A stretch of 64,000 bases of DNA from Oceanobacillus halotolerans (GTDB lineage Bacteria; Bacillota; Bacilli; Bacillales; Amphibacillaceae), in assembly GCF_010993955.1 (NCBI RefSeq), contig NZ_WIXL01000013.1, positions 23,335-87,334 on the forward strand. Direction: 5' to 3'. Below, piece by piece: positions 1 to 8,332 of this stretch. How positions within the stretch are numbered: the stretch's first letter is position 1; each line of letters begins with the position of its first letter. Below the pieces are notes generated by a model that saw nothing but the letters and a program-made list of their open reading frames with translations, made no database searches and was not told the DNA's origin. The translations under genes and the position numbers were made by a program.

Positions 1-500
1 TTCCCGTAGGAGTCTCGCATTTTCCGCTGCTTGGAATAGTCTCTCAACAGAAGTAAGAATAGTAAGAAGATATGATGATAAACATATAATTTTATTGGTA
101 TTTAGCTGGCAACAGTTCCGTCAACGGATTCCCATTAATGATGATATATAACAAAAACACATCACTAGCGAAGGAAATATACGAAGACTCCTGCAGTTCG
201 TCGGCTAACGTCGGTCACGTCCTGTGACCAACGCCGACACTAGAACGTCCTGTTCGTCGAAGAGGCATAGGTGAGACCCTAAAGACGAGTAGCACGAGGA
301 GGCTCAACAGCCGCCTGCGGTAAAGAAGACACTGTGAAAACGAATAGTTTGAACAGATGTCGCACTTATGCCCCTGGTGAAAGCGAAGTATATTTCCGTA
401 GCGGTATTCATAGCTAAGCTATTGCGTATAATCCATCTTATGTGCAGGATGTTTATACCTGAAAGCAACAATCTTTTAGAAAACAGCCTAACGAAAAGTT
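1..500. repeat. Composite family D repeat (cut by window edge)
   Basis: No gene is seen in the first 620 bases. Positions 1-48 match 54928-54978. Positions about 165-400 carry the Bacillaceae-style element with GAAGACTCCTGC at one end and GCGAAGTATATTTCCGTAGC at the other, also found near 55200-55340. Positions 195-262 hold a GC-richer module (reverse strand: ACAGGACGT, TCGGCGTTGG, GTCACAGGACGTGAC) that recurs inside unrelated repeats. The tail at 400-490 matches other D copies on the reverse strand. It is non-coding and mosaic; boundaries are by eye. Confidence 0.6.
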
Positions 501-623
501 AATTTAGATATGCAGTAAATTAAGGTTGGCGAGTGTCACTTGAGACCGCCACTTTCTCCTCGGCATAAAATAGCGCATTATATTTCCTCGCCATTAATAA
601 TGTAAAAAATCTAACAGAAAAAG

Positions 624-659
624 AATGAAGCTGATGGGAGTATATGCATCAGCTTCATT
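624..659 (-). terminator. Rho-independent terminator of the yppG-like gene
   Basis: A 13-bp perfect stem (AATGAAGCTGATG and its complement, 624-636 and 647-659). On the minus strand it is followed by CTTTTTCTGTT. It lies just after the stop of the yppG-like gene. Confidence 0.8.
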
Positions 660-662
660 TAG

Positions 663-1001
663 TTACTTAAATGTCTTCATTAGAGATCCAAATTGTTTAA
701 AGACCGGTGAAACTTGTTGGAATGTGTTTGCTGCTTGCCCAACTGTATTCAGCATTTTATCCACATCTAGCTGTCCGTTACTATCTTGGAAATACGCTAA
801 AAGGTTGCTTTTAGGACTTGGGTTAAATGGAAACTGATTCATTTGTGATGGCCAGTTCATTGGTTGCTGTGGCTTGGCAAATTGTTGATAAGGTGTTTGA
901 AATGGGGTTGGTTGATTCATTGGTTGTTGAGGTGGCTGCTGCGGTTGCATAGGGTTTGGGCCACTAAAAGGTGCTTGATAAGGATTAGGCCTACCAAACA
1001 T
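663..1001 (-). CDS. yppG: YppG-like protein
   Basis: A 112-residue protein whose N-terminal half is rich in Pro, Gln and Asn (repeated PQQP and PFQTPYQQ-like stretches). The C-terminal part, ending in FQDSNGQLDVDKMLNTV and VFKQFGSLMKTF, has the pattern I associate with the YppG family (PF14179) of spore-forming Bacillaceae. No enzymatic motif, signal peptide or membrane segment is visible. The family has no established biochemical function; a spore-surface role is inference from composition. The ATG at 1001 is preferred over the GTG at 1010 because AAGGTG lies about 10 bases upstream of it. The gene stands alone with its own terminator. Confidence 0.7.
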   Translation of the reverse strand: MFGRPNPYQAPFSGPNPMQPQQPPQQPMNQPTPFQTPYQQFAKPQQPMNWPSQMNQFPFNPSPKSNLLAYFQDSNGQLDVDKMLNTVGQAANTFQQVSPVFKQFGSLMKTFK

Positions 1002-1089
1002 TTGAATCACACACCTTTATACTTTTTCTTACCAATAACCTATGCAAGTAAGCAATTTATGTGTTTGACAAAAACCTATAGCTTAGCAA

Positions 1090-1329
1090 TCAGATGATAC
1101 CTAATACTTGTTTAATTCGATTTTTTTGAAATCCTAAAATGGCTTCTCCATCAATGAACATGGTAGGTGTCCCAAAAATATTTTCCTGTTGTAGTTCTTC
1201 CCGATAGGATGGATGTTCTGATATGTTTTTTAATTTATAGACTACTCCCCATTGATCCAATTGGGTTATTAAGTTTTCACATACTTGGCTATTATTGCTT
1301 ATATAGATCGTAATATCTCTATTATTCAT
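1090..1329 (-). CDS. Glutaredoxin-like protein with a single active-site Cys
   Basis: A 79-residue thioredoxin-fold domain close to glutaredoxin/NrdH in length. The usual CPYC active site is replaced by SQVC (residues 14-17), so only the second cysteine remains. The cis-proline segment GTPTMFIDG and the C-terminal GF motif (ILGFQKN) are kept. A classical dithiol mechanism is therefore not possible; monothiol chemistry or a binding role is more likely. A Shine-Dalgarno AAGGGG sits about 10 bases before the ATG. Similar single-Cys forms occur in other Bacillaceae from memory. The partner and substrate cannot be read from the neighbours. Confidence 0.7.
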   Translation of the reverse strand: MNNRDITIYISNNSQVCENLITQLDQWGVVYKLKNISEHPSYREELQQENIFGTPTMFIDGEAILGFQKNRIKQVLGII

Positions 1330-1426
1330 AGAGTACAGCCCCTTTTTTTATCTTTTATCCCCAATTATGCCCTACCCATAAAAACTATGATGTTAAACCA
1401 TTAATTTTTTATTTTTACTATAAGAA

Positions 1427-1457
1427 AAACGTTTATCACTTGATGTGATAAACGTTT
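1427..1457 (-). terminator. Minus-strand terminator-like hairpin
   Basis: A 13-bp perfect stem (AAACGTTTATCAC and its complement) with a 5-base loop. On the minus strand it runs into GTTTTTCTT. It lies about 240 bases downstream of the PepSY gene and probably ends that transcript. The rest of 1330-1699 shows nothing else I can support. Confidence 0.65.
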
Positions 1458-1699
1458 CATCTATAGGGTTACCCCTATTTTTCGTACAGACTTACCGACT
1501 AGATCTGTACTATTTATTAGAGCAGAGACATCCCGTATCCCATTTACATCATATCGTGTTCCACTTTTCTTTGCTATGAGATATATCACATATAAGACGA
1601 AAAATTAACTTTTTCATATTCAATTTTATTGGCTATAAGTGAAAAACACCTATAAGAAGCCACCAATAATTTAGCAGCTCCTCCACTTCTCAAACTTAA

Positions 1700-2296
1700 T
1701 TACTCTTCATCAATCTCTAATACAATAATCTCACCAGTAAAGGCATCGATATCAATCTCTGCTTCCCGATCACCATCTTCCAATTCAATTTCATATCGCA
1801 AACGGCCATCGTCTTCATCAAGTTCTATTTCTTCAATGTTCCCTGAAAATTCATTTAATGCTATTTCTTCTGCTTTCGCTCGATCGATAATAGTTTGCTT
1901 CTCTTTGGATGCTACTTGTTCATTAGAATCGTCATTGTCTTTATTACTTTTGTCATTTGTCTTAACATTATCTGAAGTATTTTTTGCATCATTTTTCTTC
2001 TCTTTTTTCACGAGCTCTTTCTCTTTTAGATTTAATACTTCAGCCGAATTTCCATCTAATTCAATATCATATTCTTTTCCATCACTTTCTACTTCCACCT
2101 CATAAACGGTACGGTCTCCCCGTTTTTCCATTTCTAGTTCCGTAATTTCACCAGGATATTGGTCCCTTACAAGGTCCCGAATCTCATCAGTTGATAAATT
2201 GGGATCTGCATTAGCAGCACTAGAATGATAAATTCCAATACCTAACAACGTGACTCCCATAATGGATAGAATAATCATACTTACTTTTTTCTTCAT
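1700..2296 (-). CDS. ykoI: PepSY-domain membrane-anchored protein (YkoI-like)
   Basis: A 198-residue protein with an N-terminal hydrophobic segment (about residues 5-22) followed by two PepSY-type repeats (about 35-90 and 140-195). A highly charged Lys/Asp/Asn linker separates them, and the C-terminus is very acidic. PepSY domains are extracytoplasmic and are proposed to bind or inhibit partners such as proteases. The gene lies directly downstream of a response regulator and histidine kinase, the same set as B. subtilis ykoG-ykoH-ykoI, which suggests it is an output or modulator of that system. The ATG at 2296 is chosen over 2302 because AAGGAGG is 7 bases upstream of it and would overlap the earlier ATG. 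Confidence 0.75.
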   Translation of the reverse strand: MKKKVSMIILSIMGVTLLGIGIYHSSAANADPNLSTDEIRDLVRDQYPGEITELEMEKRGDRTVYEVEVESDGKEYDIELDGNSAEVLNLKEKELVKKEKKNDAKNTSDNVKTNDKSNKDNDDSNEQVASKEKQTIIDRAKAEEIALNEFSGNIEEIELDEDDGRLRYEIELEDGDREAEIDIDAFTGEIIVLEIDEE

Positions 2297-2388
2297 TTCC
2301 ATTCCTCCTTAATTAATTGTTAGGTATATCATATCCTTTCAAAATGATAAAACAGTTGGATCAAGATTAGAATTTAATGAGAAGTACA

Positions 2389-3741
2389 TTAATTTCTTTT
2401 TACAATCGGCAGGACAATGGAAAACGTAGATCCTTTTCCTAGTTTACTATTTACTTTTAGATCACCTTTATGTGCTACAGCTATTGTTTTAGCAATCGCT
2501 AATCCAAGACCAGTTCCTCCTGTTTCTCGGCTTCTTGCTTTATCTACACGATAAAAACGATCAAATATTTTATCTTGCTCTGATTCTGGTATCCCTACAC
2601 CATAGTCAGTAATACGCACGGTCACAGTATTATGCTGGTGTTCCAACCGAACAATAATATCATCGTCACTATATTTCATGGCATTATGCATAAGGATGTA
2701 CAATAGCTGTTGAATTTGTGATTTATTTCCATGAACTATTAATGAATGAATATCCTGATCAAACTGAATGTCTCTTGTGTATGCACCTTCAAATGTGTAA
2801 ATCGTATCTTCTATTAATTTAACAAAATCCACATCTTCAAATTGGCCAACTTCTTTTTGTTTTGCTAGCATTAACATTTGCTCAACTAACTGTTGCATCC
2901 GATTCGTTTCTGTCTCAATTGCCTCAATTGACTCGTTTATTACGTTAGGATCCTCTTGGCCTCGTCTTCTTAATAACTGTGCATAGCTTTTTATAATCGA
3001 AATTGGAGTCTTTAATTCATGTGAAGCATCTGAGACAAATACCTCTTGTTTTTCAAAGTTTTCTTTTAACGAATCGATCATATGGTTAAAGGTTTCTTCC
3101 ATTTCATACAATTCATCCTTGGATCGAGTGTCAACCTCAATTTTTTGCCAGTTTCCATGTTCCATATTTCCTTTCATTGTCTGGGTTAACGCTTGGATAG
3201 GACGTACTAATACCTTGCTTAACATCGACCCAGCGACAATTGTCGGCACTAGCATAATGATAGAAGCAACAACTAATACGAAGAAAAGTGTTGCCATATT
3301 TTCGTTTAGGGCAACTAATTGATTGGATACTTGTAATGTAACAATTTCCCCATTTTGCCAAACGATTGGTTTTGCTACCATTGCAACTTCTGGCCCTTGA
3401 TCCTGCGATAAAGTAGTTTGTGTTTCAGAATTTGTAAATTCACTTGGCAATGACTCCGAAATATTTGGCTTCTTCAATAGTGGCAGCTGTAAAGTGCCAT
3501 CCTCCTTAATAACACGTATCATCCCATCTGATGGTAAGTATGCCTGTAAAAGCTCAGATGTTACACTATCACGGTTAGAACTTATTGCCTCTACTATCGT
3601 ATTAGTTTCACCGATGAGTTCCTCTAATTCTCTGTCTGCAGCTACTTTATGAAATAAAAAATAGATAGATGTATTCACCAACAGTACTAAAATTAATATG
3701 AACAGACTAGAAAATAATTGTATTTTTGTACGAAGTTTCAT
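2389..3741 (-). CDS. ykoH: Sensor histidine kinase (YkoH-like)
   Basis: A 450-residue membrane sensor kinase. TM1 is at about 10-30, the extracytoplasmic sensor at about 32-148, TM2 at about 150-172, and a HAMP linker at about 173-230. The HisKA box DASHELKTP puts the phosphoacceptor at His241. The HATPase_c domain has an N box (HNAMKYS), G1 (DYGVGIP) and G2 (GTGLGLAIAK), so all catalytic motifs are present. It starts at the stop of the response-regulator gene with a 1-base overlap (TAATG), so the two are translationally coupled. The stimulus is unknown. The three-gene layout matches ykoGHI of B. subtilis; orthology is inferred from layout and family. Confidence 0.85.
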   Translation of the reverse strand: MKLRTKIQLFSSLFILILVLLVNTSIYFLFHKVAADRELEELIGETNTIVEAISSNRDSVTSELLQAYLPSDGMIRVIKEDGTLQLPLLKKPNISESLPSEFTNSETQTTLSQDQGPEVAMVAKPIVWQNGEIVTLQVSNQLVALNENMATLFFVLVVASIIMLVPTIVAGSMLSKVLVRPIQALTQTMKGNMEHGNWQKIEVDTRSKDELYEMEETFNHMIDSLKENFEKQEVFVSDASHELKTPISIIKSYAQLLRRRGQEDPNVINESIEAIETETNRMQQLVEQMLMLAKQKEVGQFEDVDFVKLIEDTIYTFEGAYTRDIQFDQDIHSLIVHGNKSQIQQLLYILMHNAMKYSDDDIIVRLEHQHNTVTVRITDYGVGIPESEQDKIFDRFYRVDKARSRETGGTGLGLAIAKTIAVAHKGDLKVNSKLGKGSTFSIVLPIVKRN

Positions 3742-4436
3742 TAATGATGATCCTTTATCGTATATCCAACGCCACGAACGGTTTGGATATATTGTTCTTC
3801 ATGCCCTTTTTCAATCTTTTGCCGAAGATACCGAATATAAACATCAACTACATTTGTATCTCCTACATAATCATAGCCCCAAACTTGATCCATGATTTGA
3901 TCTCTTGTCAGTACAATATTTTTATTTTGTAATAAATAGACAAGTAGATCAAATTCTCTTGGGGTAAGTTCAATAGCGTAATTAGCGCGTGTTACTTCAT
4001 GGGAGTCAATGGCAACCTTTAAGTCTCCAATACCAATTTCGTTTGTATTTGAATTGGTATTAGCACTGTTAGACTTTCGTAATTGAGCACGAATCCGGGC
4101 CAATAATTCCTCGATATCAAAAGGTTTTGTCATATAATCGTCTGCACCTAAATCCAATCCACTTACTTTATCATGTACCTGGTTTCTAGCAGTTAACAAA
4201 ATGACTGGTGTGGTTTGATTTTTCCTTCTAAAACGCCTTAGAACTTCCATTCCACTTAACTCTGGAAGCATAATATCAAGTAAGACTAAGTCCCAAGTCG
4301 CCTCTTCTAAGGAATAAAGTGCTTCTTTACCATCTCTTGCAACTTGCGTTTGGTAATTCTCGTATGAAAGCTCTAACTCCAGAACTCTACTCAATTTTCG
4401 CTCATCTTCAACAATTAAGATCTTCGGTTTATCCAT
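3741..4436 (-). CDS. ykoG: OmpR-family response regulator (YkoG-like)
   Basis: A 231-residue response regulator. The receiver domain (1-120) has the acidic pair E10/D11, phosphoacceptor Asp54 in LLDIMLP and the conserved Lys104 in TKPF. The C-terminal winged-helix domain of the OmpR/PhoB type ends in RGVGYTI, with the recognition-helix region around VVDVYIRYLRQKI. It is first in an operon with the adjacent sensor kinase and probably the PepSY gene. The ATG at 4436 has GAGAGGA 7 bases upstream; the in-frame TTG at 4439 is less likely. It is divergent from the glyoxalase-fold gene, so the 180-base gap holds both promoters. Confidence 0.88.
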   Translation of the reverse strand: MDKPKILIVEDERKLSRVLELELSYENYQTQVARDGKEALYSLEEATWDLVLLDIMLPELSGMEVLRRFRRKNQTTPVILLTARNQVHDKVSGLDLGADDYMTKPFDIEELLARIRAQLRKSNSANTNSNTNEIGIGDLKVAIDSHEVTRANYAIELTPREFDLLVYLLQNKNIVLTRDQIMDQVWGYDYVGDTNVVDVYIRYLRQKIEKGHEEQYIQTVRGVGYTIKDHH

Positions 4437-4618
4437 CAATACATCCTCTCATCCTTCCCCTATAATCGGACTTTTCTAAAGTATATCAAATTTAAAACGA
4501 ATTTAATGAAATATAGACAAACATTTTGCAATATATCTCCTAAAGAGTAGATAATAAAGAAACACATATCTATTACAGAACGATGGAAGTTCAACTAATT
4601 AAGGTAGGGGGAGAAATT

Positions 4619-5266
4619 ATGTTAGCGTTAGATCATATTGTTTTTGCGGGAAGTGATGCAGCAAAAGCTAGTGCACATTACGGAGAGCGTTTATCCATAA
4701 AAGCTATAAGGGGTGGCGAACATGAACAATGGGGAACCTATAACTTTTTAGCTTACTTTTCGAATAACTGCTATATTGAATGGTTGGGCATAGACAATGC
4801 CGAAATAGCAAGACAATCAAGTAATCCGCTCATCCAACATTTGGTGTATATTAATGAAAATAATATGCAAGGACCTTATCAACTTGCATTAAGAACGACA
4901 CAAATGGATGATTATATTGCTCATTTTCAGCAAAACAATATACCGTTTCAAGGTCCTTTTCCAGGTGAAAGAAAAACAACAGCTGGTAAAACACTCAAAT
5001 GGCGCATGCTTTTTCCAGAATATGATTATAAAAACGAAATGCTGCCTTTTCTAATTGAGTGGGATAACCTAAGTGGAGAGCCATCAACAACAAGCCTAGC
5101 AAATCCTCAAGCCATAACAGATGTCGATTTTGGTGGTGTAGATAAGAAAAGATTCACAGAAATCTACCAGTTAAAACCTAAGAGACTGTTTAAGAATAAA
5201 TATCCCTTGCAAAATGCAAAAATTAGCTTCGTGGAAGATAAATTATTAGATTTTACATTAATATAA
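4619..5266 (+). CDS. Glyoxalase-like (VOC superfamily) domain protein
   Basis: A 215-residue cytoplasmic protein of the Glyoxalase_3-like (PF13468) type. The N-terminal LDHIVFAG is the usual first strand of a VOC module and supplies a candidate metal ligand (His5). It is followed by an AHYGERLS helix and by FLIEW late in the module. The substrate cannot be predicted. The start at 4619 is chosen because GGTAGGGGGAG lies just before it; an in-frame ATG at 4583 has no ribosome site. It is monocistronic and divergent from the two-component operon. Family A repeat material begins 20 bases after the stop and may act as its terminator. Confidence 0.7.
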   Translation: MLALDHIVFAGSDAAKASAHYGERLSIKAIRGGEHEQWGTYNFLAYFSNNCYIEWLGIDNAEIARQSSNPLIQHLVYINENNMQGPYQLALRTTQMDDYIAHFQQNNIPFQGPFPGERKTTAGKTLKWRMLFPEYDYKNEMLPFLIEWDNLSGEPSTTSLANPQAITDVDFGGVDKKRFTEIYQLKPKRLFKNKYPLQNAKISFVEDKLLDFTLI

Positions 5267-5286
5267 TTGTTAGCTATACAACGTGT

Positions 5287-5416
5287 TTAGAAAAACTCGC
5301 ATTCGCTCGTCCTTTAGCGAATGTGTTAGTTTTTCTTATACTTGGGACATTAAAATTTTAGCAACGTCGAGTCCACTTCTTAGCTAAAATTTTATACTTT
5401 TCTACGTGTAAAAAAG
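5287..5416 (+). repeat. Family A repeat, copy 1
   Basis: A 130-bp element with two inverted repeats: GAAAAACTCGCATTCGCT pairing with AGCGAATGTGTTAGTTTTTC, and TAAAATTTTAGC pairing with GCTAAAATTTTATA. The segment CACGTCGAGTCCAC or a close variant lies between the arms of the second. Near-identical copies are at 8209, 27395, 36968 and 63868, all in the same orientation. The first hairpin followed by T-rich sequence could terminate transcription. Confidence 0.8.
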
Positions 5417-5456
5417 GCGTGGCGACAATTTCACCTTATCTTGTAGATTTGCTAAG

Positions 5457-5612
5457 AAAGAAGACGTCTCTATGCCTTTTTAGTGAATGGTACTGCTGTT
5501 TTGGTAACAGAGAAGGCGTCTCTCTGCCTTTTTCATGAATGATATTGCTGATTTAGTAATAGAGAAGACATCTCAATGCCCTTTTGAGATAGTATCCTAT
5601 ATCAATCACAGA
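5457..5612 (+). repeat. Family G tandem array, 52-bp period (2.5 units)
   Basis: Units start at 5457, 5509 and 5561, exactly 52 bases apart, and share AGAAGRCRTCTC, ATGCCTTTTT and TGAATGRTAYTGCTG. The third unit decays after about 25 bases. Each unit carries a short dyad (GAGAAGACGTCTC). The array sits between the glyoxalase-fold gene and the cadCA promoter. No gene is seen in 5267-5756. Confidence 0.75.
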
Positions 5613-5688
5613 CAACGTGATTGCTTTGAATAACCCTAACCTAATTTTTAACAGGCTGTGTGACGCATCCTGTTTTTTCTTGTCTTCA

Positions 5689-5738
5689 TTGACATTCAAA
5701 CGAATATTTGATTATAATACAATCAAATACTGATTTGA
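5689..5738 (+). promoter_or_regulatory. cadCA promoter with two CadC operator dyads
   Basis: TTGACA (5689-5694) and TATAAT (5713-5718) with an 18-bp spacer. One dyad, TCAAACGAATATTTGA (5696-5711), sits in the spacer as in the staphylococcal cad operator. A second, perfect one, TCAAATACTGATTTGA (5723-5738), lies just downstream of the -10. Metal-free CadC would be expected to block RNA polymerase here. Confidence 0.85.
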
Positions 5739-5756
5739 ATGTTAGGGGTGACTCAT

Positions 5757-6128
5757 GTGAAAGATGCTATATGTGAAGTAACATGTATTCATCAGGATAA
5801 AGTAGACCGTGTAAAGCAGGAACTAAAACAACAGCCCATTTTAGAGGTTGGGAAAATTTATAAACTATTAGCGGATCCAAATCGCTTACAAATTGCATAC
5901 GCATTACTCTTGGAAGAGGAACTTTGTGTTTGTGATTTAGCCAATATCATCGAGGCTAGTAACGCAACGACATCACACCATTTACGCCAACTATACAAAG
6001 CAGGCATTGCAACTTATCGAAAAGAAGGGAAGCTTGCGTACTATCAATTAGTGAACCAACATATCAAACAATTAATTTCACAAGCTTTTTATCATATGAA
6101 GGAGCATGATGACTATGTCGTCTCATAA
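5757..6128 (+). CDS. cadC: ArsR/SmtB-family metal sensor repressor CadC
   Basis: A 123-residue winged-helix repressor of the CadC type. It has the N-terminal cysteines of the thiolate metal site (CEVTC), the ELCVCDL motif that supplies two further cysteines, and the DNA-recognition helix SNATTSHHLRQLYKAG. Metal binding (Cd, Pb, Zn) is expected to release it from the dyads upstream. The GTG at 5757 is chosen because AGGGGTG lies 6 bases upstream and it matches the family's N-terminus; the ATG at 5739 falls within the second operator. The 3' end overlaps the cadA start, so the two are coupled. Confidence 0.92.
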   Translation: MKDAICEVTCIHQDKVDRVKQELKQQPILEVGKIYKLLADPNRLQIAYALLLEEELCVCDLANIIEASNATTSHHLRQLYKAGIATYRKEGKLAYYQLVNQHIKQLISQAFYHMKEHDDYVVS

Positions 6129-8208
6129 CGAACAACAAACATACCGTGTCGAAGGATTGTCGTGTGCGAATTGTGCTAAAACATTCGAAAACAACGTAAA
6201 AAATCTAGATGGTGTGAAAGATGCAGACGTTAACTTTGCAGCTTCAAAAATTAACATAGCTGGAAATACAACTATTGAAGCGATTGAAAAAGCTGGGTCA
6301 TTTGAAAATATTAAAGTAGTAACAAACGACACAGCCAATGAAAAGAAAGAACCTTTTTGGATTAGAAATGACAAACTTATTTTAGCTACCTTATTCATTC
6401 TATTAGGATTTGGTGCAACCTACACCTTTGGAAATGGTCATTACCTTAGTACATTATTATTTGCACTAGCTATACTTACTGGAGGACTTAGCCTTTTTAA
6501 AACGGGCCTAATTAATCTTGTTCACCTCCAGTTTGATATGAAAACCTTAATGACAATTGCAGTTCTTGGGGCAGCGATCATTGGCGAATGGAGAGAAGCT
6601 GCTGTCGTCGTAATTTTATTTGCCATTAGTGAGGCACTTGAATCTTATTCCATGGATAAAGCACGTGCTTCTATCCGCTCCTTAATGAACCTATCCCCTA
6701 AATCTGCGACAATTAGGCGAGATGGGATAGAACAAACGATAGATGTTCGCGACATTGTTATTGGGGATACGATGCTGATTAAACCTGGAGAACGCATTGC
6801 AATGGATGGTCATGTCGTCAGTGGTGTATCAACTATTGATGAATCACCAATTACTGGTGAGTCCATTCCAGTAGAAAAAGAAATCAATGCCCCTATATTT
6901 GCTGGTACGATTAATCAAGATGGATATTTAGAAGTGGAAGTAACGAAGAAAGCGGACGATACGAGTCTTGCAAAAATTATTCATTTAGTAGAAGAGGCCC
7001 AAGCAGAACGTGCTCCTTCCCAAGCATTTGTCGATCGCTTTGCAGCCTACTATACACCAATTATTATCGTCATCGCACTACTAGTTGCTATCATTCCACC
7101 ATTATTTGGGGCTGCTTGGAGTACTTGGATATACCAAGGGCTAGCTGTCCTAGTGGTTGGTTGTCCATGTGCCTTAGTAATATCAACACCTGTAGCTATT
7201 GTGACGGCAATTGGTCGTGCTGCTAGAAACGGAGTGTTAATTAAAGGTGGAATACACCTAGAACAAATCGGTTTCATTCAATCTATCGCTTTTGACAAAA
7301 CAGGGACCTTAACGAAAGGGAAGCCAGAAGTAACAGATGTAAAGGTATATACTGATAAGCCAGAGCAGGCATTTCAATATCTAAAAGCCTTAGAATCAAA
7401 GTCCCAACATCCATTGGCAAAAGCGATTACTAATTATATAAATGAACAACAGATAGATGCTTCTTCTGTGCATGTGGATCAGTTTTTAACGGTACAAGGA
7501 AAAGGAATACAAGGTGATATTGACGGACAGCGTGTGTATGTCGGATCACCTAGTCTATTTAATACGATTTCAACATCTATAGAAAAACAGCTTAATGCGT
7601 ATTATGCACAAGGAAAAACAGTTATGTTATGTGGTACGGATAAAGAAATTTACCTACTTGTTGCACTACGTGATGAGCCAAAAACAGAGAGTAAATCTGT
7701 CTTAACCCAATTGCATGAATTAGGAATTAAACACTCTGTCATGTTAACTGGTGATCATCCTCAAACTGCCAATACACTTGGAAGCGAAATGGGAGTAAGT
7801 GATGTGCATGCAAAATTGCTACCTGAACAAAAGCTACAGTTGATCAAAGAATATCAGCAAAAGCATGAAACAATCGCAATGGTTGGTGATGGCATTAATG
7901 ATACACCAGCACTAGCTGCGTCAAACGTTGGTATCGCAATGGGAACTGCAGGTACCGATAGTGCCCTAGAAACAGCAGATATTGCACTAATGGGAGATGA
8001 TTTACAAAAACTTCCATTTACCGTAAAACTCAGTCGTAAAGCACTAGCTATTATTAAGCAAAATATTACCTTTGCCATTGGTATTAAAGTCCTTGCTCTA
8101 TTACTCGTAATTCCAGGCTGGTTAACCCTATGGATAGCCATTTTTGCCGATATGGGGGCAACATTACTCGTAACACTGAATGCATTACGACTGGTAAAGG
8201 TTAAATGA
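6115..8208 (+). CDS. cadA: Cadmium/zinc/cobalt-exporting P-type ATPase CadA
   Basis: A 697-residue P1B-type ATPase. The N-terminal heavy-metal-associated domain has GLSCANC (Cys17, Cys20). Eight predicted membrane helices follow, with the ion-pathway motif CPC at 350-352, the actuator motif TGES, phosphorylation site Asp394 in DKTGTLT, the SEHP-like HPLA and the hinge GDGIND. It pumps divalent soft metals out of the cytoplasm. Length and motifs match intact CadA proteins. The ATG at 6115 is preferred (AAGGAG about 10 bases upstream) over ATGs at 6106 and 6109. It overlaps cadC. A family A repeat begins immediately after the stop and may terminate the operon. Confidence 0.95.
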   Translation: MSSHNEQQTYRVEGLSCANCAKTFENNVKNLDGVKDADVNFAASKINIAGNTTIEAIEKAGSFENIKVVTNDTANEKKEPFWIRNDKLILATLFILLGFGATYTFGNGHYLSTLLFALAILTGGLSLFKTGLINLVHLQFDMKTLMTIAVLGAAIIGEWREAAVVVILFAISEALESYSMDKARASIRSLMNLSPKSATIRRDGIEQTIDVRDIVIGDTMLIKPGERIAMDGHVVSGVSTIDESPITGESIPVEKEINAPIFAGTINQDGYLEVEVTKKADDTSLAKIIHLVEEAQAERAPSQAFVDRFAAYYTPIIIVIALLVAIIPPLFGAAWSTWIYQGLAVLVVGCPCALVISTPVAIVTAIGRAARNGVLIKGGIHLEQIGFIQSIAFDKTGTLTKGKPEVTDVKVYTDKPEQAFQYLKALESKSQHPLAKAITNYINEQQIDASSVHVDQFLTVQGKGIQGDIDGQRVYVGSPSLFNTISTSIEKQLNAYYAQGKTVMLCGTDKEIYLLVALRDEPKTESKSVLTQLHELGIKHSVMLTGDHPQTANTLGSEMGVSDVHAKLLPEQKLQLIKEYQQKHETIAMVGDGINDTPALAASNVGIAMGTAGTDSALETADIALMGDDLQKLPFTVKLSRKALAIIKQNITFAIGIKVLALLLVIPGWLTLWIAIFADMGATLLVTLNALRLVKVK

Positions 8209-8332
8209 ATTAGAAAAACTCGCATTCGCTCGTCCTTAGCGAATGTGTTAGTTTTTCTTATACTTGGGACATTAAAATTTTAGCCACGTCGAGTCCACTT
8301 CTTAGCTAAAATTTTATACTTTCCTAACGTGG
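8209..8332 (+). repeat. Family A repeat, copy 2
   Basis: Nearly identical to copy 1, beginning directly after the cadA stop codon. It is immediately followed by a family B element, a pairing seen at two other places. Confidence 0.8.
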
